In this document: one piece after another, positions 1 through 8,252 of the stretch
How positions within the stretch are numbered: position 1 is the stretch's first letter
How the letters are laid out: each line of letters opens with the position of its first letter
Assembly: GCA_030065115.1 (NCBI GenBank)
Contig: JASJDO010000004.1
Location: 1 to 48,167 of the forward strand
Reading direction: 5' to 3'
DNA length: 48,167 nucleotides
Origin: Rhizobiaceae bacterium
GTDB lineage: Bacteria > Pseudomonadota > Alphaproteobacteria > Rhizobiales > Rhizobiaceae
Translations under genes and position numbers: made by a program
The notes under the pieces: model-generated
Databases searched by the model: none
What the model saw: only the letters and a program-made list of their open reading frames with translations
What the model was told of the DNA's origin: nothing

Positions 1-59
1 AATCCGGCAAACGAGACGATTGCAGTGGATAGCAATGCAATTTTTGAGAATTTTTTCAT
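1..59 (-). CDS. N-terminus of a secreted protein, probably TRAP solute-binding protein (partial)
   Basis: Only the first 19 full codons lie in the window. They begin MKKFSKIALLSTAIVSFAG, a Sec-type signal peptide with a lysine-rich n-region and a hydrophobic core. A strong ribosome binding site, GGAGGAG on the minus strand, sits at about 66-72. The gene follows the dctB-dctD-like pair on the same strand, 85 bp after the regulator, which is where a C4-dicarboxylate TRAP binding protein (DctP) is often found. The DctP assignment rests on context alone, because no mature protein is visible. It could be any exported protein. Confidence 0.55.
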   Translation of the reverse strand, partial: MKKFSKIALLSTAIVSFAG

Positions 60-144
60 AGTTTACTCCTCCGTAATGATATGAACTTTAGTCGGATGTG
101 ATTGAAAATCAAACCCGGCAGGATTTTGCTTACTACTTTCCGTA

Positions 145-795
145 TCAAGCCCTGAATTGTGCCCGCGAGATTCCATGCTTCTGCATTTTCGCGTTCAACG
201 TCCGGCGCGGAATATTCAACTCTTCCATGGTTTTGGATACCGACCCTTTGTTGCGTTCGAGCGAAGAACAGATCAGATCCTTCTCAAATTGATCGACCAT
301 TTCAGCAAGATCACTCTCCTGATTGTCCTGAGAATCAAACTCTGAGCCAGATTGCTCAACAGACTGATTTGATTCAGCATTGTCCGAACTGTTCGCCTCA
401 ACAGCCTGCACATAATGCTCTTGCGCACGTTTGACCGTCGCCAGCAGGTCTTCAGGAGAAAACGGCTTGGACATGAACTCAAACGCGCCAGCCTTGATCG
501 CCTCTACAGCGAGCGGAATATCCCCGTGACCGGTGATCAGGATTACCGGGATTGCCCTGTCTCGACCGATGATGAGCTTCATCAGCTCCATACCGTTGAT
601 ACCGGGCATGCGAATGTCCGAAACCACAACACATGGGTGCCCTGGCTTGACAATCTTCATCAAGGCCGTCGGGTCAGCAAAGGCCTGAATTTTGATGCCA
701 GATAGCGACAACCACTGCGAGGTGGAGCTAACCATTCCACGATCATCATCCACCAGATAGACCTTGATGTCTTTTGCAGCGGGAACCTCATGCAT
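145..795 (-). CDS. DctD-like response regulator lacking the AAA+ domain
   Basis: A 216-residue regulator. Residues 10-125 are a receiver domain with acidic residues DDD at 16-18, phosphoacceptor Asp60 in VVVSDIRMPG, Thr88 and Lys110. A linker at about 132-162 rich in Ser, Asn, Asp, Glu and Gln follows, and then a Fis-type helix-turn-helix at about 170-210 (NIPRRTLNAKM). DctD/NtrC proteins have about 240 residues of sigma-54-contacting AAA+ domain between these parts; it is absent here and no GAFTGA motif is present. The ATG at 795 overlaps the dctB stop by 8 bp, and the receiver homology begins just after it, so longer readings of this frame are rejected. It is probably the partner of the upstream DctB-like kinase. 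It should act as a simple DNA binder, not as a sigma-54 activator. Confidence 0.88.
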   Translation of the reverse strand: MHEVPAAKDIKVYLVDDDRGMVSSTSQWLSLSGIKIQAFADPTALMKIVKPGHPCVVVSDIRMPGINGMELMKLIIGRDRAIPVILITGHGDIPLAVEAIKAGAFEFMSKPFSPEDLLATVKRAQEHYVQAVEANSSDNAESNQSVEQSGSEFDSQDNQESDLAEMVDQFEKDLICSSLERNKGSVSKTMEELNIPRRTLNAKMQKHGISRAQFRA

Positions 796-2569
796 GGTCT
801 TGCCCAAGCTCGCTCTGGCGAATTTTGTTTGAAGCCTTATGTTCAAACGGTAATTCAACCACAAACCTTGCACCACCTTCATCGCGATTTTCGCATCGTA
901 TCCGCCCACCGGCTTCATCAACAATTGCGTATGAAAGCGCCAAGCCGAGGCCCACCCCTTTGCCGACCCCCTTGGTCGTGAAGAACGGGTCGAACAATTG
1001 GTCAATAATATCTTCGGGCACCCCATGCCCATTGTCGCTGATGATGATATGCGCGGCTGTCGGTGTTTCAAGTGTCGTGATTTCTATGAGACCGGGGTTT
1101 GATGCCTCACAAGCCTGCATTGCGTTTTGGAGCAGATTGCTAACAAGTTGCTCAAACCGATGCTGGCTGCCTTTAATGTTCAGTGGCCGTTGCCACAAAT
1201 CCAGCTCAACCCTCAAACTGTCAGACTCGATGCCAAGCAGGCGTTCCTTGACCATCTGCGATATCACGATGTTTAAATCGACGTTCTTCGGTTTGGAGAC
1301 CGGCTTTCGCGAAAAGACCAGCAAGTCAGACGTGATCGCACCAAGTCTTTCAGTCATTTTTGCAATCTCGCCAAAAACATCTTTGGCATCCGACGATCGC
1401 TTTTTATCAAGTAGCAATTTGCCGCTCGATGTATAGGTGCGGATGGCAGATACCGGTTGGTTAACCTCATGCACAATTGCTGCTGACATCTTACCCAATG
1501 CAGCCAGACGACTTGACTGGATTAGTTCGGCCTGCGTCTCGCGCAACTGATGTTCAGTACGCTTGCGCTCCCTTACCTCTTCTTCAAGGCGGACATTCAC
1601 TTCTCGCACACGTTCAGCTTCGCTGGCTATGATGCCAAGTTTTGTGCGCTCAAGCCGGGAACGGAAATACAGGATCCCGATGGCGGTCAATCCGCACAAA
1701 AGGAATGCAACCATGGCCGAAGCAAGCGCAGATGCATGAACAGAGTCGAGTGGCGTTAAAAAATGCAACCGCCATCCAGTCGCTGCTGTATCTGCACTCG
1801 ACAGTGAAAATGCCTGCTCAGCAAGGTCAATCCTCCCCTGAAATTTACCGTCCCCCGAAGTAAACATCAGCGGTTCTATCTGAAAACTCGCAAACTTTCG
1901 GCTGGCAATCATTTCTTCCTGCCGTGTCTGAGAGATTGGGCGAATGGTTTTGTAAAGCCTGGAAGAGTTACTTGCCAAAACCACAACACCGTCAGCGTTG
2001 GTAATGACAACGTCCTCTCGCGCCTCCTCCCAATATTGCAGCAGCTCGGTGAACTCCACCTTGACCACTGCAACACCCAGTGTATTGGCACCATCCCGGA
2101 TCGCTTCAGAGAGAAAATATCCCGGCCTGCCGGTGGTTACGCCGACCGCAAAGAAGGTTGCATCTCCGTTTTCTATCGCATCTGTGAAATAACGCCTGAA
2201 CTGATAATTGTTCCCGACAAAACTCTCTTCATTGTCGTAATTGCTCGCGGCAACCGTTGTGCCTTCCTTGTCGAGCAGGTAGAGCGCGGCGGCACCTGCT
2301 TCATTGTTTACGGATTTCAAATAGTCATTGAAACCGGCAATGCTTTTGCCCTGCCTGAGGACTTCACGCGTATTAGGATGCAAGGCCACAACCTTTGGCA
2401 AGTGCGATACACGTTCAAGCGTGGAACGCAGGCCCGCTTGATAGAGCGACAGTCGATCCGTTGAATTCTGGGTCGCAGACTTCTCAAATCTGTCGAACGC
2501 CACAAAATACGCACCAGCACTGATGCCGCCGATCAGTATTGCGAAAATTAGGGTGTAAAACGCACGCAT
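788..2569 (-). CDS. dctB: DctB-type sensor histidine kinase
   Basis: A 593-residue membrane kinase. One transmembrane helix lies at about residues 5-27. A periplasmic sensor of the double-PAS/Cache kind follows to about 275 and contains DctB-like stretches such as NEAGAAALYLLDKEG and NNYQFRRYF. A second helix near 278-300 is followed by a coiled coil rich in Glu and Arg (about 310-350). The HisKA box reads AAIVHEVNQPVSAIRTY. The ATPase domain shows the N box (NLLQNAMQA), the G1 box (DNGHGVPED) and the G2 region (GVGLGLALSYAIV). In characterised systems DctB senses external C4-dicarboxylates with the uptake protein. It is translationally coupled to the dctD-like gene. A GGAGGAG lies 13 bp upstream of the ATG, a long spacing. 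Confidence 0.9.
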   Translation of the reverse strand: MRAFYTLIFAILIGGISAGAYFVAFDRFEKSATQNSTDRLSLYQAGLRSTLERVSHLPKVVALHPNTREVLRQGKSIAGFNDYLKSVNNEAGAAALYLLDKEGTTVAASNYDNEESFVGNNYQFRRYFTDAIENGDATFFAVGVTTGRPGYFLSEAIRDGANTLGVAVVKVEFTELLQYWEEAREDVVITNADGVVVLASNSSRLYKTIRPISQTRQEEMIASRKFASFQIEPLMFTSGDGKFQGRIDLAEQAFSLSSADTAATGWRLHFLTPLDSVHASALASAMVAFLLCGLTAIGILYFRSRLERTKLGIIASEAERVREVNVRLEEEVRERKRTEHQLRETQAELIQSSRLAALGKMSAAIVHEVNQPVSAIRTYTSSGKLLLDKKRSSDAKDVFGEIAKMTERLGAITSDLLVFSRKPVSKPKNVDLNIVISQMVKERLLGIESDSLRVELDLWQRPLNIKGSQHRFEQLVSNLLQNAMQACEASNPGLIEITTLETPTAAHIIISDNGHGVPEDIIDQLFDPFFTTKGVGKGVGLGLALSYAIVDEAGGRIRCENRDEGGARFVVELPFEHKASNKIRQSELGQDHA

Positions 2570-2602
2570 AACCAGTTAGTTTCTCCTCCGACTGGATACT
2601 AT

Positions 2603-2616
2603 CTGTTTAAAAACAG
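2603..2616. promoter_or_regulatory. Palindrome CTGTTT-AA-AAACAG between dctB and the crotonase gene
   Basis: A perfect inverted repeat with 6-bp arms and a 2-bp centre, lying in the 69-bp divergent intergenic region. It is 22 bp upstream of the crotonase start and 34 bp upstream of the dctB start. It could be an operator for either gene. No regulator can be assigned from the sequence, and short A/T-rich palindromes also arise by chance. Confidence 0.3.
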
Positions 2617-2638
2617 TTTGATCAAGGGAGGGGAAAAA

Positions 2639-3436
2639 TTGGCAGAAACCGGCTTACTGGAATGGCATCTTGAAGATGGCGTATTTCGGCTAACTCTCAA
2701 TCGTCCCGAAAAACGCAACGCTCTATCCCTTGAGATGATTGGAGCGATTTCCGGCGCATTGGATATGGCAGATCAGGACACTTCTGCCCGAGTAATCGTG
2801 ATCGCAGCCAATGGCCCTGTGTTTTCTTCCGGCCATGACTTGAAAGAGCTGACCGCAGCCCGGAATAATCCTGACCGCGGCCGTGATTTTTTTGACCAAA
2901 CCATGCGCACCTGCTCTTCGATGATGCAGAAAATTGTCAACCATCGCCTTCCTGTAATCGCAGAGGTACGTGGCACCGCATCCGCTGCAGGCTGCCAATT
3001 GGTGGCAAGTTGTGACCTCACGGTTGCCAGCAACGATTCAAAGTTCATAACGCCGGGCGTAAATATCGGCCTTTTTTGCTCAACGCCCATGGTTGCGCTA
3101 TCCCGAAACGTGGCAAACAAACACGCGCTCGAAATGTTGCTGACCGGAGAGCCCTGCTCTGCCCAAAAAGCTGTTGAGATCGGCTTGATCAACAGAGCTG
3201 TTCCGGCTGAAGAAGTGGATGCAAATGTCATGTGGTTTGCAGACCGCATTTCCGCCAAATCGCAAATGACCATCAAGACCGGCAAACAGGCGTTTTACCA
3301 GCAGACGCATATGCCATTGTCCGACGCCTACGAGTATTGCGCGCAAGTCATGGTCGAAAACATGCTGAAACACGATGCAGAAGAAGGCATCAACGCGTTT
3401 CTCGAAAAACGCGAGGCAGAATGGCGCGATGAGTGA
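2639..3436 (+). CDS. Enoyl-CoA hydratase/isomerase family protein, ECHDC3-like
   Basis: A 265-residue crotonase-fold protein. The N-terminal core reads GVFRLTLNRPEKRNALS, the first oxyanion loop FSSGHDLKEL and the second AAGCQLVASCDL. The positions matching the two catalytic glutamates of enoyl-CoA hydratases (Glu144 and Glu164 in the rat enzyme) are Gln120 and Gly140, as in the ECHDC3 subgroup, so ordinary hydration is unlikely. I chose the TTG at 2639 because AAGGGAGGGG lies 5 bp upstream; a TTG at 2618 would place that motif inside the coding sequence. The acyl-CoA synthetase follows in the same direction 142 bp downstream. The substrate is unknown. Confidence 0.85.
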   Translation: MAETGLLEWHLEDGVFRLTLNRPEKRNALSLEMIGAISGALDMADQDTSARVIVIAANGPVFSSGHDLKELTAARNNPDRGRDFFDQTMRTCSSMMQKIVNHRLPVIAEVRGTASAAGCQLVASCDLTVASNDSKFITPGVNIGLFCSTPMVALSRNVANKHALEMLLTGEPCSAQKAVEIGLINRAVPAEEVDANVMWFADRISAKSQMTIKTGKQAFYQQTHMPLSDAYEYCAQVMVENMLKHDAEEGINAFLEKREAEWRDE

Positions 3437-3578
3437 ATGTATGCGCTGCAACCTATCTGAGAGCAATTATTGGAGGGCAGGGATACACCTTCCTTCCGTG
3501 GCAGCACAAGCAAAGGCGACAAGCCTGAGCGCTAGTGCGTGAACGGGCGCAGATGTGGAGCATCTGCGAAAGAGAGAC

Positions 3579-5207
3579 ATGACCAATATCTACAACACAG
3601 ACCTTGACCAAAACCCGGCGAACTATCAGCCGCTGACGCCCCTCACCTTTTTGGAGCGGGCAGCGAGCACATTCCCGAACCATACGGCGATTATCCACGG
3701 CAGCTTGCGCCGCACCTATGCGGAATTTTACGCCCGCGCAAGAAAGCTTGCCTCAGTCCTCGCCCAAAATGGCATCAGCACCGGAGATACGGTTTCCGTC
3801 ATGCTGGCCAATACACCTGCCATGCTCGAAGCGCATTACGGTGTGCCGATGACGGGCGCGGTGCTGCATTCGATGAATACTCGGCTTGATGCAGCAGTAA
3901 TCGCGTTTCAGCTCGACCACTCAGAATGCAAACTGCTGATCACAGACCGAGAATTTTCGCCTACCATCAAAGAGGCGCTCAAACTCTGCACCGTCAAACC
4001 ACACGTAATCGATTATGACGATCCAGAATACGATGGCGACGGCGAATTGCTGGGCGACGTGGAATATGAACTCTTCATTTCGCTCGGCAACCCGAACTTT
4101 CCGTGGAAAATGCCCGAGAATGAATGGGATGCGATTTCTTTGAACTACACGTCAGGCACAACCGGCAACCCGAAAGGCGTGGTGTATCATCATCGAGGCG
4201 CGTCTCTTCTGGCGCAGGGCAATGCCCTCACCGCATCCATGCCGAAACACTCGGTCTATCTCTGGACCCTGCCCATGTTTCATTGCAATGGCTGGTGCTT
4301 CCCTTGGACGCTTTCCGCCATTGTCGGGACCCATGTGTGCCTGCGCGCCGTTCGGCAAAAGGCGATGTGGGATGCAATTGCCGACAACAAAGTCACCCAC
4401 ATGTGCGGCGCGCCCATCGTCATGTCCACGCTGATAAGTGCAGCAGATGAGGACAAGCGTGAGCTTGAGACCCAAGTTGAGTTTTTCACAGCTGCGGCCC
4501 CACCTCCCGAAGCTGTACTCGCTGCCATGAAAGACGAAGGCTTTAACGTCACGCACTTGTATGGCTTGACCGAATGCTACGGCCCCGCGGTTGTGAACGA
4601 TTGGAATCTGGATTGGGATGCACTCGACAGTGCAGGCCAGGCGGCGATGAAAGCCCGCCAAGGCGTACGATACTCAGCCCTTGAAGCACTTGATGTCAAA
4701 GACCCGGAAACCATGCAATCCGTACCGCGCGATGGTGAAACCATTGGCGAAGTCATGATGCAGGGCAATGTGGTGATGAAGGGTTATCTGAAAAACCCGG
4801 ATGCCACACAGGAAGTCTTTGCAGGCGGCTGGTTCCATACAGGCGACCTCGGCGTCATGCATGAGGATGGCTATATCCAGCTCAAGGACCGCTCCAAAGA
4901 CATCATCATTTCCGGCGGAGAAAACATTTCCTCGATTGAGGTAGAAGACGCGCTTTACAAGCATCCAGCGATTGCCGCTGCTGCGGTGGTTGCCAAGGAA
5001 GATGAGAAATGGGGCGAGACGCCCTGCGCCTTCATTGAGCTTGCAGACGGAAAAGATGCGCCATCCGCAGAGGACCTCGACCAATGGTGTCGAAGCCACC
5101 TCGCCGCGTTCAAAATCCCCAAAACCTATGTGTTTGAAGACCTGCCAAAAACTTCAACCGGCAAGATACAAAAGTTTGTGCTGAGGGAACGTGCGAAAGA
5201 GGTTTGA
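3579..5207 (+). CDS. Acyl-CoA synthetase (AMP-binding, medium/long-chain type)
   Basis: A 542-residue ANL-superfamily ligase that activates a carboxylate to an acyl-adenylate and then to the CoA thioester. Visible motifs are the P-loop NYTSGTTGNPKGVVYHHRGA, HLYGLTECYGP (A5), GWFHTGDLGVMHEDGY (A7), DRSKDIIISGGENISSIEVED (hinge, A8) and the C-terminal KTSTGKIQKF with the adenylation lysine. Length and motifs fit the FadD/DmdB-like group, in which substrate varies from fatty acids to methylmercaptopropionate; I cannot choose between them. The ATG at 3579 starts the conserved MTNIYNTDLDQNPANY N-terminus. An ATG 24 bp upstream would add an unconserved extension. It probably works with the preceding crotonase. 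Confidence 0.88.
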   Translation: MTNIYNTDLDQNPANYQPLTPLTFLERAASTFPNHTAIIHGSLRRTYAEFYARARKLASVLAQNGISTGDTVSVMLANTPAMLEAHYGVPMTGAVLHSMNTRLDAAVIAFQLDHSECKLLITDREFSPTIKEALKLCTVKPHVIDYDDPEYDGDGELLGDVEYELFISLGNPNFPWKMPENEWDAISLNYTSGTTGNPKGVVYHHRGASLLAQGNALTASMPKHSVYLWTLPMFHCNGWCFPWTLSAIVGTHVCLRAVRQKAMWDAIADNKVTHMCGAPIVMSTLISAADEDKRELETQVEFFTAAAPPPEAVLAAMKDEGFNVTHLYGLTECYGPAVVNDWNLDWDALDSAGQAAMKARQGVRYSALEALDVKDPETMQSVPRDGETIGEVMMQGNVVMKGYLKNPDATQEVFAGGWFHTGDLGVMHEDGYIQLKDRSKDIIISGGENISSIEVEDALYKHPAIAAAAVVAKEDEKWGETPCAFIELADGKDAPSAEDLDQWCRSHLAAFKIPKTYVFEDLPKTSTGKIQKFVLRERAKEV

Positions 5208-5561
5208 GGTAATCCAGACGGCTGAATTGAGCCCATCTAAGCTATTGACTACCAGTGATTGACCAGAAGCTGTCAGCCAGATAGCTGAAGTTCGCGAGTT
5301 TTGGAATATACAGCGGAACTCAAAGATCCGGCCGTTGGTATGGTTTGGTTCTTGAGGGTCTATGGTCGAGGCAAAACTACAAGTCCATAAGTAGCTTTTG
5401 GATTGGCATTGTAGAAACACTGTTCCAATCAAGTCCTGAAATGATATTCAAACGTTTTACGTAGCCGTCTGGTCTTTAGAGTTTTTGATATCGTCTACTT
5501 TCGATGCGGTTCTGAAACAAACTTGGAGCATTGCTCTGTTACCGCCAACTCCAAGCAACAA
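5208..5561. other. Gene-free 354-bp intergenic region with a distant 10-bp inverted repeat
   Basis: No convincing gene is visible between the acyl-CoA synthetase and the convergent metY-like gene. CCAGACGGCT at 5214-5223 has its exact reverse complement AGCCGTCTGG at 5463-5472, enclosing about 239 bp. That layout would suit a degraded miniature inverted-repeat element, but no target-site duplication is visible. A minus-strand frame of 92 codons crosses the region and overlaps the synthetase end; it has no recognisable domain. I found no intrinsic terminator. Confidence 0.35.
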
Positions 5562-6854
5562 TCACATGAGGGCTTTTTCAATCGCCTGTTCAAGATCAGC
5601 AATAATATCTTCAACCGTTTCAATGCCGACTGAAATCCGCAGGACATTCGGACCCGCACCGGCAGCTGACTGTTGATCCTCCGTGAGTTGTCGGTGGGTC
5701 GTGGAAGCGGAGTGAATGATCAGTGTTTTTGCATCTCCAAGGTTGGCGACATGGCTTACAAGTTCGAGGTTTTCAACCAGTCGGACACAAGTGTCATAAC
5801 CATCTTTCATCGAAAAACTGAACAATGCGCCAGCGCCCTTTGGATACAATTTCTGTTGTAGGGCATATTGCGATGACGATTGCAGTCCGGAATAACTGAC
5901 ATTTTCAACAGCGAGATGTTCCTGTAACCATTCAGCAACAGCTTGCGCATTCTCCACGTGACGTTGCATGCGCAGGCTCAGCGTTTCGATGCCCAACATT
6001 GTATAGTGTGCGGCCTGCGGGTTCATGGTCATGCCAAGGTCTCTTAATCCAACTGCAATTCCATGAAGTGTGAACGCAAACTGGCCGAAAGTTTCGTGGA
6101 ACTTTAGTCCGTGATATGCATCCTCCGGTTCAGAAAGGGAGGGAAACTTTTTCGTTGCCGACCAGTCAAACTTTCCACTATCAACCACACATCCACCGGT
6201 GACTGTTCCATTCCCGGTCAGGTATTTTGTTGTTGAGTGAACAACCAGGGTTGCGCCCATTTCAATGGGATTGCACAGGTATGGCGTCGCTGTGGTGTTA
6301 TCAACAATCAGAGGCAAACCCACCTGATTAGCAACCTTCGCAACTGAGGGAATATCGGTTAGGTGGCCAGCAGGATTGGCAATGCTCTCGCAAAAAATAG
6401 CACGAGTATCTTCGTCTACAGCTGCAGCAATCGCATCAACATCGTCAAAATCGACAAACCTTGCTTCCCAGCCGAAACGTTTGATTGTGTGTGAAAATTG
6501 GGTGACGGTTCCACCATAAAGGCGACTGGAAACGACGACATTATTGCCGACCTGCATAAGCGGAAACAAAGCCATGATTTGCGCAGCATGACCGGAAGAG
6601 CAACAGACTGCGCCTATGCCATCTTCAAGTGTGGCGATGCGTTCTTGTAATGCTGAAACAGTTGGATTTGTAAGCCTGGAATAAATGTATCCCACTTCCT
6701 TGAGATCAAACAAGGCTGCTGCATGCTCCACATCTTTGAAGACAAAGCCGGTTGATTGATAGATGGGGGTTTGTCGTGCACCAGTTGCGGAATCGGGCAG
6801 TGCTCCGCCATGAATTTGTAGCGATTCAAATCCGTGCTTGCGAGTTTCTGCCAT
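5562..6854 (-). CDS. metY: O-acetylhomoserine aminocarboxypropyltransferase (MetY-type)
   Basis: A 430-residue PLP enzyme of the Cys/Met metabolism family. It joins O-acetylhomoserine to sulfide (giving homocysteine) or to methanethiol (giving methionine) in the cytoplasm. The N-terminal FESLQIHGGALPDSATGARQ and IYQSTGFVFKD are typical of MetY, and the PLP lysine lies in VVHSTTKYLTGNGTVTGG. Length is normal for MetY (about 425-435) and longer than MetB or MetC. The ATG at 6854 overlaps the stop of the CoA-binding gene (TAATG) and has GGAG 8 bp upstream, so I prefer it over the GTG at 6863. Its place beside a methanethiol oxidase locus suggests that it captures reduced sulfur released there. 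Confidence 0.92.
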   Translation of the reverse strand: MAETRKHGFESLQIHGGALPDSATGARQTPIYQSTGFVFKDVEHAAALFDLKEVGYIYSRLTNPTVSALQERIATLEDGIGAVCCSSGHAAQIMALFPLMQVGNNVVVSSRLYGGTVTQFSHTIKRFGWEARFVDFDDVDAIAAAVDEDTRAIFCESIANPAGHLTDIPSVAKVANQVGLPLIVDNTTATPYLCNPIEMGATLVVHSTTKYLTGNGTVTGGCVVDSGKFDWSATKKFPSLSEPEDAYHGLKFHETFGQFAFTLHGIAVGLRDLGMTMNPQAAHYTMLGIETLSLRMQRHVENAQAVAEWLQEHLAVENVSYSGLQSSSQYALQQKLYPKGAGALFSFSMKDGYDTCVRLVENLELVSHVANLGDAKTLIIHSASTTHRQLTEDQQSAAGAGPNVLRISVGIETVEDIIADLEQAIEKALM

Positions 6855-7348
6855 TAGTTCCACTCCGGCAATTTCGAAGAGACTATCCCGGTATTGATGC
6901 CGGCTTTTCGCAGTTCACCAAAAAGCCGTTGATACTCAATCTTGGGGCAACGGTTCTCTACTGTCTGAATGCCGTGAGACCGGGCTTTCGCTGCGGCTTC
7001 CTCATGCCAAATTCCGAACTGCATCCAGATGGTCTTTAGCCCTGGCAGCAGATGTTCAATTGCCTCATCGACAATATCGGGGACGAAATCTGCACGTCTA
7101 AATATATCAACTATATCAACCTTGGTTTCTCTCGGGATATCTGAAAGGCTGGCCAAAACGGTAGCACCAAACAGTTTCTGGCCCGCATATGCCGGGTTGA
7201 CCGGAATAACCTTGTAACCCCGATAATGAAGATAGCGTACAACAAAATATGAGGCTCTCACCGGATTATTGGACACGCCAACAACCGCGATTGTCTTTGC
7301 TTCGAGTAGAGCATTCTTCAGCTCTGAGTTTGTGGTGAGAGATAACAT
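6854..7348 (-). CDS. CoA-binding (YccU-type) protein, copy 1
   Basis: A 164-residue protein with a Rossmann-like CoA-binding domain (PF13380). TIAVVGVSNNPVRASYFVVRYL is the nucleotide-binding loop, and the family signature continues with GYKVIPVNPAYAG, VDIVDIFRRADFVPDIVDEAI and the ending ENRCPKIEYQRL. The family's biochemical role is undefined. It is translationally coupled to metY (TAATG), a pairing I believe is seen in other bacteria. A second member of the family, about half identical by eye in the core, lies at 18284-18760 in the plus-strand arm, so both arms of this locus carry one. It may share a transcript with the gntR-aldolase-sulfatase genes upstream; the gap is 57 bp. Confidence 0.85.
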   Translation of the reverse strand: MLSLTTNSELKNALLEAKTIAVVGVSNNPVRASYFVVRYLHYRGYKVIPVNPAYAGQKLFGATVLASLSDIPRETKVDIVDIFRRADFVPDIVDEAIEHLLPGLKTIWMQFGIWHEEAAAKARSHGIQTVENRCPKIEYQRLFGELRKAGINTGIVSSKLPEWN

Positions 7349-7405
7349 TTTTAGTTTCTAACAGACATTGTTTTTGCTTCCAGGCAAGCCACAGAATTTC
7401 ATGGC

Positions 7406-8236
7406 TCAGCTGTTTATTGAAAGATGAATACTCGCTGTATCGGAATTATAATACGCCCGGTAATATTCCAAAGGTGTATTGTCGGGAATATATGCAACCG
7501 ACTCAATCCAGATCATCGGCGTACCGGGGCTCACCTCCATTGACTGGCACACCTTATCATTTGGTATCGCCGCCTTGAACCAACGTTCTGCCCGCTTGAG
7601 CCGGAGACCATACCGTTCCCGCAAGAGGCCAAGGATTGACCGGTCTTCAATATCGAGTAGTTCAAGGCCTGGCACCAATGCGCCATTCAGTGAAATCTGG
7701 GTATAGGTAATTGGCTGGTCATCCATCCAGAAAACGCGGCCTATCCGAACAACTGTATCATCACTGCTTAGTTGCAGCGCTTCCTGCTCGCGTTCATCAG
7801 GTGCCGTTCTGAAAAACTCGAATGTATTTGAATTTACCTTATACCCCCGAGCGGCCATGTCATCATAGACACTGAGGTTGGAGGTGATGAAGTCTGTTTC
7901 CAGGGGAGGAGAACTGACGAAAATTCCCTTACGATGAATTTTGACAATCAGTCCCTGTCCACTCAGGCTTTGCAAAGCATGACGAATGACTGTTCTAGAC
8001 ACACCAAACTTCAACGCCAAACCTTCTTCAGAGGGTATCCTTGCATGCGGTTCAAGAACACCACTTCTTATAGCGTGTTCGATGGGTTCGGCGATTTGCC
8101 GCCACAATGGTTGGGAATCTTTCTTGGATACTTTTATTTCCCTGAACACGCCTTCAAAGCGTTCGACTGCGGTACGATCTGTCTCGCTGTAGGATGGACG
8201 ACCTCGCCCGCGCAGGGGCACTACTTTGCTCGTCAT
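7406..8236 (-). CDS. GntR/HutC-family transcriptional regulator with UTRA ligand domain
   Basis: A 276-residue regulator. After a 40-residue N-terminal tail, the winged helix-turn-helix covers about residues 41-105 (PLWRQIAEPIEHAIRSG, then RIPSEEGLALKFGVSRTVIRHAL). A UTRA effector-binding domain follows at about 120-270 (DEREQEALQLSSDDTVVRIGRVFWMDDQPI, continuing to the C-terminal PLEYYRAYYNSD). HutC-type GntR proteins usually repress neighbouring catabolic genes until a small ligand binds. It is the last gene of the minus-strand group after the aldolase (16 bp gap). The palindromes at 10493-10523 between the divergent arms are the obvious candidate operators. The ligand is probably the locus substrate or an intermediate. 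Confidence 0.9.
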   Translation of the reverse strand: MTSKVVPLRGRGRPSYSETDRTAVERFEGVFREIKVSKKDSQPLWRQIAEPIEHAIRSGVLEPHARIPSEEGLALKFGVSRTVIRHALQSLSGQGLIVKIHRKGIFVSSPPLETDFITSNLSVYDDMAARGYKVNSNTFEFFRTAPDEREQEALQLSSDDTVVRIGRVFWMDDQPITYTQISLNGALVPGLELLDIEDRSILGLLRERYGLRLKRAERWFKAAIPNDKVCQSMEVSPGTPMIWIESVAYIPDNTPLEYYRAYYNSDTASIHLSINS

Positions 8237-8252
8237 GGAAATCCTCTACTTT

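Noticed and set aside
60-144. A sigma-54 promoter upstream of the dctP-like start
   Set aside because: No GG-N10-GC core with good flanks is visible on the minus strand, in line with the regulator lacking an AAA+ domain.
796-1071. A longer dctD-like protein of 308 residues beginning at 1071
   Set aside because: The extra 92 residues read dctB in another frame and show no homology; the receiver starts right after the ATG at 795.
2639-5207. The crotonase and acyl-CoA synthetase as DmdD and DmdB of the DMSP demethylation pathway, which would feed the methanethiol oxidase
   Set aside because: The crotonase lacks both catalytic glutamates that DmdD needs, no dmdA or dmdC is near, and the pair lies outside the coupled sulfur operons. 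The synthetase substrate cannot be fixed from motifs.
5154-5432. A 92-codon minus-strand gene after the acyl-CoA synthetase
   Set aside because: It overlaps the synthetase end and has no recognisable domain or ribosome binding site; it may be a remnant but is not supported as a gene.
7351-7361. TTAG-TTT-CTAA upstream of the CoA-binding gene as a second GntR operator
   Set aside because: The arms are only 4 bp and the match to the palindrome at 10493-10508 is weak.
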